Shown here: positions 63,801-64,000 of the stretch, piece by piece
Position numbering within the stretch: the first letter of the stretch is position 1
Layout: the number at the start of each line of letters is the position of its first letter
DNA from: Polyodon spathula
Lineage: Eukaryota; Chordata; Actinopteri; Acipenseriformes; Polyodontidae
Assembly (NCBI RefSeq): GCF_017654505.1
Contig: NC_054538.1
Location: 65,416,524-65,480,523, forward strand
Direction: 5' to 3'
Length of the DNA stretch: 64,000 nucleotides
Translations under genes and position numbers: made by a program
The notes under the pieces: generated by a model
Databases searched by the model: none
What the model was told of the DNA's origin: nothing
Seen by the model: only the letters and a program-made list of their open reading frames with translations

Positions 63801-63935
63801 AAAGCTGTCCTTTATGAGAACACAGAGCTGGAGCACAAGCTCGCTACGGCAGAGCTGGAGGTTATACATCTCCATGACTTCCTGAAGCAAAGCACACAAA
63901 AGTACACAGAGGAGATAAAGAAATTGGAAGAGAAG
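19613..63935 (+). CDS. CEP85L: CEP85L, centrosomal protein 85-like (5' six coding exons, continues past the window)
   Basis: Split gene; the coding exons are listed separately. Joined, they encode 461 residues without a stop, against about 805 for the human protein as I recall it, so roughly the N-terminal 57% is present. Residues 1-331 are a low-complexity, Ser-rich, probably disordered region. It includes the motif DSGDTGIG (57-64) followed by SCSDSVED, then [13 protein letters not shown] and PIQP..RTQMWL blocks that I recognise from vertebrate CEP85L. From residue 332 on, the sequence becomes charged, Gln/Glu/Leu-rich coiled coil. The family is a centrosome/centriolar-matrix protein, and human CEP85L variants cause a neuronal-migration disorder. 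PLN lying antisense in intron 3 separates this gene from its paralog CEP85. All five splice junctions are GT-AG with compatible phases. Confidence 0.93.
20041..20061. repeat. (TG)n microsatellite
   Basis: Ten TG units in CEP85L intron 1. Confidence 0.9.
20505..20810. repeat. GATATC quasi-palindrome array, left segment
   Basis: Degenerate units of about 35-45 bases, alternating AGATATCT-type palindromes with CTAAAT..ATTTAG spacers. The same array resumes at 21650 and 22255 after inserted elements. The units have drifted, but the GATATC core recurs four times in this segment. Confidence 0.7.
20830..21600 (+). mobile_element. L2/Rex-like LINE, internally deleted, inserted in the GATATC array
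   Basis: An endonuclease-type LGDFN motif (about 20914-20934) is followed directly by the RT C-terminal end. Shifted frames give [22 protein letters not shown], then [22 protein letters not shown].. and FTVFHCLL. Most of the RT is missing. A (TTA/TAA)n tail (21600-21650) marks the 3' end. Several overlapping ORFs here are broken pieces. Confidence 0.65.
21650..21740. repeat. GATATC quasi-palindrome array, middle segment
   Basis: Contains TTTAGAGATATCTCTAAAT, a perfect 19-base palindrome-like unit, and relatives. It is bounded by the LINE on the left and the 21749-22258 element on the right. Confidence 0.7.
21749..22258. mobile_element. Non-autonomous DNA element (Harbinger-like?) inserted in the array
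   Basis: The left end AAAGCTCCTTTCACACTGG and the right end ...GGTTTCACAGTAGG..GGGGCTTT form a weak imperfect inverted repeat. The interior has several CCGGGTC/GGGACC words, which I associate with a Harbinger-type MITE family of fish. The GATATC array continues immediately on both sides, so the ~510-bp block is an insertion. The flanks TAA/TAG could be a decayed 3-bp target duplication. Confidence 0.4.
22259..22875. repeat. GATATC quasi-palindrome array, right segment
   Basis: About 600 bases with ten GATATC cores and repeated AAATGAACAGGAAGT words. Units alternate orientation, so single strands could fold into many small hairpins. Confidence 0.7.
23527..23685 (+). CDS. CEP85L: CEP85L coding exon 2
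   Basis: Acceptor ...GACAACAG, donor GTGAGA, 159 nt, phase 1 to phase 1, residues 20-72. It encodes a Trp-containing stretch, a run of seven serines (40-46), a basic RERRLS patch and the highly conserved [15 protein letters not shown] motif. The seven-Ser run uses TCC and AGC/AGT codons and looks like a mild repeat expansion. An ORF of 150 codons continuing past the donor is read-through of the intron. Confidence 0.92.
23686..28751. other. CEP85L intron 2, left part, nothing recognised
   Basis: No ORF with a recognisable domain. A poly-A run at 26398 is the only clear repeat. Confidence 0.5.
26398..26419. repeat. Poly-A run
   Basis: About 21 A residues in intron 2, no LINE or SINE body recognised next to it. 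Confidence 0.9.
28752..28812 (+). mobile_element. L2/SINE 3' tail fragment
   Basis: ACTGATAAAGGTGTCTGCTAAATGAAA followed by an A-rich run resembles the common fish L2/SINE tail 'GGATAAAGGCGTCTGCTAAATAA'. No body upstream. Confidence 0.5.
30189..30263 (+). mobile_element. Tc1-like transposon end fragment, copy 2
   Basis: CAGGTTTCATTCGACTTTATG ... GGTGATGCAAAACTTTTGG is near-identical to 2130-2203. It is again isolated, so the family left terminal fragments in both introns. Confidence 0.5.
30655..31095. mobile_element. TTAA-flanked foldback MITE (441 bp), complete
   Basis: Flanked by TTAA at 30651-30654 and 31096-31099. The terminal inverted repeat begins AGAGTAAGTA and, with gaps, extends about 145 bases into each side; the inner stem is TTTTCAAAATGGCCGC (30790-30805) against its complement at 30954-30969. 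There is no ORF. TTAA targets are used by piggyBac and Kolobok families; the tips are not classic piggyBac, so the family is open. Confidence 0.7.
31100..31705. mobile_element. piggyBac-like non-autonomous element (606 bp), copy A
   Basis: Begins CCCTTAGCGGTCC after TTAA (31096-31099) and ends GAACCGCAAAGGG before TTAA (31706-31709). CCC-type tips with TTAA are the piggyBac hallmark. The interior is non-coding and matches copy B at 62972-63566 over its whole length (for example AGTAAAACAGGTTTAAAAGG and GGACACTCAGTA). It shares its left TTAA with the foldback MITE. Confidence 0.7.
33722..33818. repeat. Tandem duplication, about 54-bp unit
   Basis: TATGTCCTAAAATGATTTTAG followed by TCTT(T)GCACG and TTCTTG occurs twice back to back with few differences. 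Confidence 0.85.
34670..34695. repeat. (GGGTGT)n repeat
   Basis: About four GGTGTG units, telomere-like in look but hexamer GGGTGT rather than TTAGGG. Confidence 0.85.
36240..36297. promoter_or_regulatory. Promoter-like motif cluster (E-box, hairpin, YY1-like)
   Basis: The perfect palindrome GTCACGTGAC (36240-36249, USF/TFE-type E-box) is followed by a CCGCCA-AAG-TGGCGG hairpin (36264-36278) and CATGGCGGC (36289-36297, YY1-like). CpG-rich against an AT-rich intron. An ORF of 82 codons starts at 36227 but matches nothing I know. It could be the edge of a transposon. Confidence 0.25.
36553..36620 (+). mobile_element. Possible Tigger/pogo-like end
   Basis: CAGCACACCCTCGCTATTC then TTATAACGAACCTTGG resembles the 'CCTCGCTATAACGAAC' tips of Tigger-like elements. 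No partner end was found, so this is weak. Confidence 0.3.
36703..36726. repeat. (TTG)n microsatellite
   Basis: Seven to eight TTG units. Confidence 0.85.
37574..37937. mobile_element. TTAA foldback MITE, second copy (degenerate)
   Basis: Same tips AGAGTAAGTAGC.. and ..GCTACTTAC as the 30655 element. The inner stem is longer: 37688-37730 pairs with 37866-37908, including the palindromic AGTGCACT. The outer right arm is partly deleted and the left TTAA has decayed to TTCC. Confidence 0.65.
38582..39357 (+). CDS. CEP85L: CEP85L coding exon 3 (large exon)
   Basis: Acceptor TTCTCCACAG, donor GTGAGT, 776 nt, residues 73-331, phase 1 to phase 0. It is visibly richer in GC than the flanking intron. 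It encodes [12 protein letters not shown], a [11 protein letters not shown] block, LDMKD.RPMRR, a KYKYE..SKGE block, the conserved [14 protein letters not shown] segment, and the [15 protein letters not shown] block near its end. These match the order of blocks in human CEP85L. The open frame continues upstream into intron 2 and downstream past the donor, so a naive ORF overstates it on both sides. Confidence 0.95.
39729..39784. repeat. (TAA)n microsatellite
   Basis: About 18 TAA units, with one extra A, upstream of the LINE/SINE tail at 39797. Confidence 0.9.
39797..39856 (+). mobile_element. L2/SINE 3' tail fragment
   Basis: AGTCTCTGTAAGTCGTCTTGG plus ATAAAGGCATCTGCTAATTAA and (ATA)n is the standard 3' end of fish L2-mobilised SINEs. 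The body is missing. Confidence 0.65.
39857..42840. other. CEP85L intron 3, left part
   Basis: No recognised gene. It would hold the 3' UTR of the sarcolipin-like gene next to 42840. Confidence 0.5.
42841..42939 (-). CDS. Sarcolipin/phospholamban-like membrane micropeptide (32 aa), tandem to PLN
   Basis: ORF of 32 residues beginning MDLITNKG and ending LILVKLL, with an in-frame stop six codons before the ATG. Start context is strong (A at -3, G at +4). Residues 9-32 align without gaps to PLN 29-52. Asn10, Leu11, Asn14 and Phe15 match mammalian PLN Asn30, Leu31, Asn34 and Phe35; Leu31 and Asn34 are needed for SERCA inhibition in mutagenesis work. The PLN pentamer zipper positions 37/40/44/47/51 are Leu17, Leu20, Leu24, Ile27 and Leu31. 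All three PLN cysteines are absent and Lys30 replaces Met50. There is no phosphorylatable cytoplasmic half, so the architecture is that of sarcolipin, but the sarcolipin RSYQY tail is missing. A strong acceptor (CTCTCCTTCTTGCAG) lies 75 bases upstream, as expected for a 5'-UTR intron. It sits 2.25 kb downstream of PLN on the same strand. Alternatives are a decayed PLN copy or chance, but the match makes chance unlikely. Confidence 0.7.
   Translation of the reverse strand: MDLITNKGLNLLLNFLLIVLMLVLMLILVKLL
42940..43014 (-). other. Probable 5' UTR part of the sarcolipin-like exon
   Basis: On the minus strand an acceptor with a good pyrimidine tract (AGCTCTCCTTCTTGCAG) ends at 43015. The exon would then run 75 bases to the ATG of the 32-residue ORF. 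PLN genes have the same layout: a non-coding first exon and one coding exon. There is no transcript evidence, only splice-site quality. Confidence 0.45.
43672..43879. mobile_element. Foldback MITE of about 208 bp
   Basis: The first 60 bases (AAAAGTCGGAATCTAGTAAATC ... ACATTTACCAAG, shown in part) are imperfectly complementary to the last 60 (..CTTGGTAAATGT ... CAGACTTTT). The loop carries further ATTTACTGGTAA copies. No ORF, no clear target duplication. Confidence 0.55.
43972..44000. repeat. (CA)n microsatellite
   Basis: About 14 CA units. Confidence 0.95.
44003..44280. mobile_element. Dispersed repeat with GTGGGGAC words
   Basis: ATATTTGTGGGGACTTCTC at 44022 and CTATCTTTGTGGGGACATTT near 44221, with GGGAACGTCCCCACC between, is a composite I have seen often in fish genomes, flanked here by CA repeats on both sides. 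Family name not recalled. Confidence 0.4.
45193..45351 (-). CDS. PLN: Phospholamban, inhibitor of the SERCA calcium pump
   Basis: 52 residues, exactly the family length, in a single coding exon. The start MEKVQ, the kinase site RRAS16T17 (PKA at Ser16, CaMKII at Thr17), the INF/VNF hinge at 33-35 and the Leu/Ile membrane helix ending in LLL are all present. In muscle, unphosphorylated PLN binds SERCA2a in the sarcoplasmic reticulum membrane and lowers its calcium affinity; phosphorylation relieves this. The ATG has A at -3 and G at +4. An in-frame ATG 11 codons upstream lengthens the ORF to 63 residues but is not the family start. Cys36 and Cys41 are kept, but residue 46 (Cys in mammals and birds) is Tyr here. 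A pyrimidine-rich tract ending CCTCCAAG just upstream is a plausible acceptor of the 5'-UTR intron. The gene lies antisense within CEP85L intron 3, as in human. Confidence 0.97.
   Translation of the reverse strand: MEKVQHMARSVIRRASTIEVNPQTKQNMQKLFVNFCLILICLLLIYIIMLLL
45352..47351. other. Sequence upstream of PLN's coding exon
   Basis: No recognised coding sequence. It includes PLN 5' UTR next to the ATG and, on this reading, PLN's first intron. Confidence 0.5.
47352..48578 (+). mobile_element. Tc1-like transposon relic, 5' truncated, DD34E transposase broken
   Basis: The transposase starts inside its N-terminal helix-turn-helix (..[18 protein letters not shown]) at the breakpoint, changes frame near 47540, runs open 47578-48222, changes frame near 48200 and ends [13 protein letters not shown] at about 48353. 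The catalytic DDE set is intact: [14 protein letters not shown] and SPDLNPIE, with 34 residues between the second Asp and the Glu. The right inverted repeat ends CTTTTGCAAGGCACTATA at 48578 and abuts a (TA)n run. The left inverted repeat is missing. Non-functional, fairly young-looking. Confidence 0.9.
48575..48652. repeat. (TA)n(CA)n(GA)n compound microsatellite
   Basis: About 50 bases of TA, then CA and GA runs, starting at the TA target dinucleotide of the Tc1-like element. Confidence 0.95.
49507..49534. repeat. (AAAT)n simple repeat
   Basis: About six AAAT/AATA units. Confidence 0.85.
49833..49864. repeat. (CA)n microsatellite
   Basis: About 16 CA units. Confidence 0.95.
51463..51990. 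mobile_element. Possible DNA-element remnant with CGAATTTA..GACGC words
   Basis: CCTTCGAATTTAGGACGCCC and CAAATTTAAGATGCAGCCC at the left, and CTCGAATTTAAGACACAGG at 51967, resemble the GAATTTAAGACGC words of a dispersed fish repeat. Short ORFs inside on both strands match nothing I recognise. Confidence 0.3.
52657..52860 (-). promoter_or_regulatory. Candidate minus-strand promoter and 5' UTR exon (possibly PLN exon 1)
   Basis: Read on the minus strand, the order is a CCAAT box (complement of ATTGG at 52850-52854), a GC box (complement of GGGGGCGGGG at 52788-52797), a TATA-like CATAAA (52770-52775), then about 110 bases ending in the strong donor GAG|GTAAGA at 52657/52656. That is a textbook promoter plus short first exon, 7.3 kb upstream of PLN in PLN's direction and still inside CEP85L intron 3. 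PLN genes have a distant non-coding first exon and CCAAT-dependent muscle expression, as I recall. The assignment to PLN is inference. Confidence 0.4.
55422..55474. repeat. Homopolymer C40 followed by A13
   Basis: Forty C in a row followed by thirteen A. On the minus strand this is G40, which would form quadruplexes. Length in the assembly may not be reliable. Confidence 0.95.
57747..57820. repeat. (TA)n microsatellite
   Basis: About 37 TA units. The ORF through it is spurious. Confidence 0.95.
58326..58720 (+). mobile_element. DIRS-like retrotransposon 3' fragment: tyrosine-recombinase C-terminus
   Basis: The frame 58326-58544 carries DVTAHSTRG, then [19 protein letters not shown] and TPHTLYKL, ending VIQSP*. 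This is the order of the C-terminal tyrosine recombinase of DIRS-like elements: the H-x-x-R box, the 'G.SL.DIC.AA.W' helix and the catalytic-Tyr segment. A few residues are missing just before the Tyr. Behind the stop, ACTTACCATAACCCTGGTTCCCTAAAAAA resembles (shown in part here) the 3' region of such elements. Upstream parts (RT, methylase) are absent. Confidence 0.6.
58721..61538. other. CEP85L intron 3, end
   Basis: Nothing recognised except the GC-richer block at 60700-61140 and an (AAAT)n run near 59525. Confidence 0.5.
60700..61140. other. Unassigned GC-richer block
   Basis: A GC-richer island (CAGAGGGCGCTGCTGTCC at 60735, CACCCAAACCGTCGC, ACTCGGAGACAGGGAG) in the AT-rich intron. ORFs on both strands overlap it without recognisable domains. 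Probably a dispersed repeat. Confidence 0.3.
61539..61624 (+). CDS. CEP85L: CEP85L coding exon 4
   Basis: Acceptor TTTTGTCTGCAG, donor GTGAGT, 86 nt, phase 0 to phase 2. It encodes residues 332-359, including [15 protein letters not shown], the start of the coiled-coil region. This matches the KIKEGLLRQKEIVIDR stretch of human CEP85L. The preceding intron is about 22.2 kb and contains PLN and the sarcolipin-like ORF on the other strand. Confidence 0.9.
62419..62536 (+). CDS. CEP85L: CEP85L coding exon 5
   Basis: Acceptor AATTTTGCAG, donor GTATGT, 118 nt, phase 2 to phase 0. It encodes [18 protein letters not shown] and then a less charged linker ending DPYLIKPK (residues 360-399). The RQKQQI start continues the human IDRQKQQI motif across the splice junction, which confirms the join. 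Confidence 0.9.
62972..63566. mobile_element. piggyBac-like non-autonomous element (595 bp), copy B
   Basis: CCCTTTGCAGTCC at the left, GGACTGCAAAGAG at the right, then TTAA (63567-63570); the left flank is TTTA, a one-base decay. The interior is colinear with copy A at 31100-31705. Lies in CEP85L intron 5 close to exon 6. Confidence 0.7.
63750..63935 (+). CDS. CEP85L: CEP85L coding exon 6
   Basis: Acceptor TTCTTTCCACAG, donor GTAGGC, 186 nt, phase 0 to phase 0, residues 400-461. The sequence is a Lys/Glu-rich coiled coil ([20 protein letters not shown] then KKLEEK), matching the [20 protein letters not shown] segment of human CEP85L. This is the last coding exon in the window. The final 65 bases (63936-64000) are the start of the next intron. 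Confidence 0.9.
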
Positions 63936-64000
63936 GTAGGCATTGATTTTCTTACCTTGACATTGTTGATTGCCTTGTTTTTTAAAGCAGAGGTGTTTTT

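Noticed and set aside
1..64000. Bacterial-type systems, CRISPR arrays, operons
   Set aside because: No spaced direct-repeat array or clustered coding genes; all evidence points to vertebrate intronic DNA.

Overview
The window looks like nuclear DNA of a vertebrate, most likely a non-teleost ray-finned fish such as a sturgeon, paddlefish or gar. The reasons are GT-AG split genes with long AT-rich introns, a Tc1-like transposon, CR1/L2 LINE tails, a tRNA-derived SINE of a type I associate with such fish, and a vertebrate micro-synteny block. The species call is inference. Almost all short open reading frames here are chance ORFs or transposon relics.

The backbone is CEP85L (centrosomal protein 85-like) on the plus strand. 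Six consecutive coding exons can be read (19613-19670, 23527-23685, 38582-39357, 61539-61624, 62419-62536, 63750-63935), with matching splice phases 1,1,0,2,0. They encode the first 461 residues, and the gene runs off the right edge. Its 22-kb third intron carries phospholamban (PLN) on the opposite strand (45193-45351), the same nesting as in the human genome.

The most interesting object lies 2.25 kb downstream of PLN on the same strand. It is a 32-residue ORF (42841-42939) that matches the membrane half of phospholamban residue class by residue class but lacks the phosphorylated cytoplasmic half, so it has the size of sarcolipin. It sits just behind a strong splice acceptor, as PLN coding exons do. 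A promoter-like block with a strong minus-strand donor near 52.66-52.86 kb is a candidate 5' exon for PLN, and possibly for both peptides.

The left 12.5 kb holds four phase-compatible small exons (1-33, 600-627, 925-989, 12521-12549) of an upstream gene I do not recognise. The rest is intronic or intergenic DNA filled with transposon remains. From left to right these are a Ty3/gypsy fragment, a tRNA-derived SINE, a retroelement C-terminal domain, CR1 and L2 fragments, a pair of tRNA-bearing terminal repeats (TRIM-like), a quasi-palindromic GATATC array with nested insertions, two families of TTAA-flanked elements, a foldback element, a Tc1-like transposase relic and a DIRS-like recombinase tail. 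Many simple repeats are also present. I saw no CRISPR array, operon, rRNA or intact tRNA gene.
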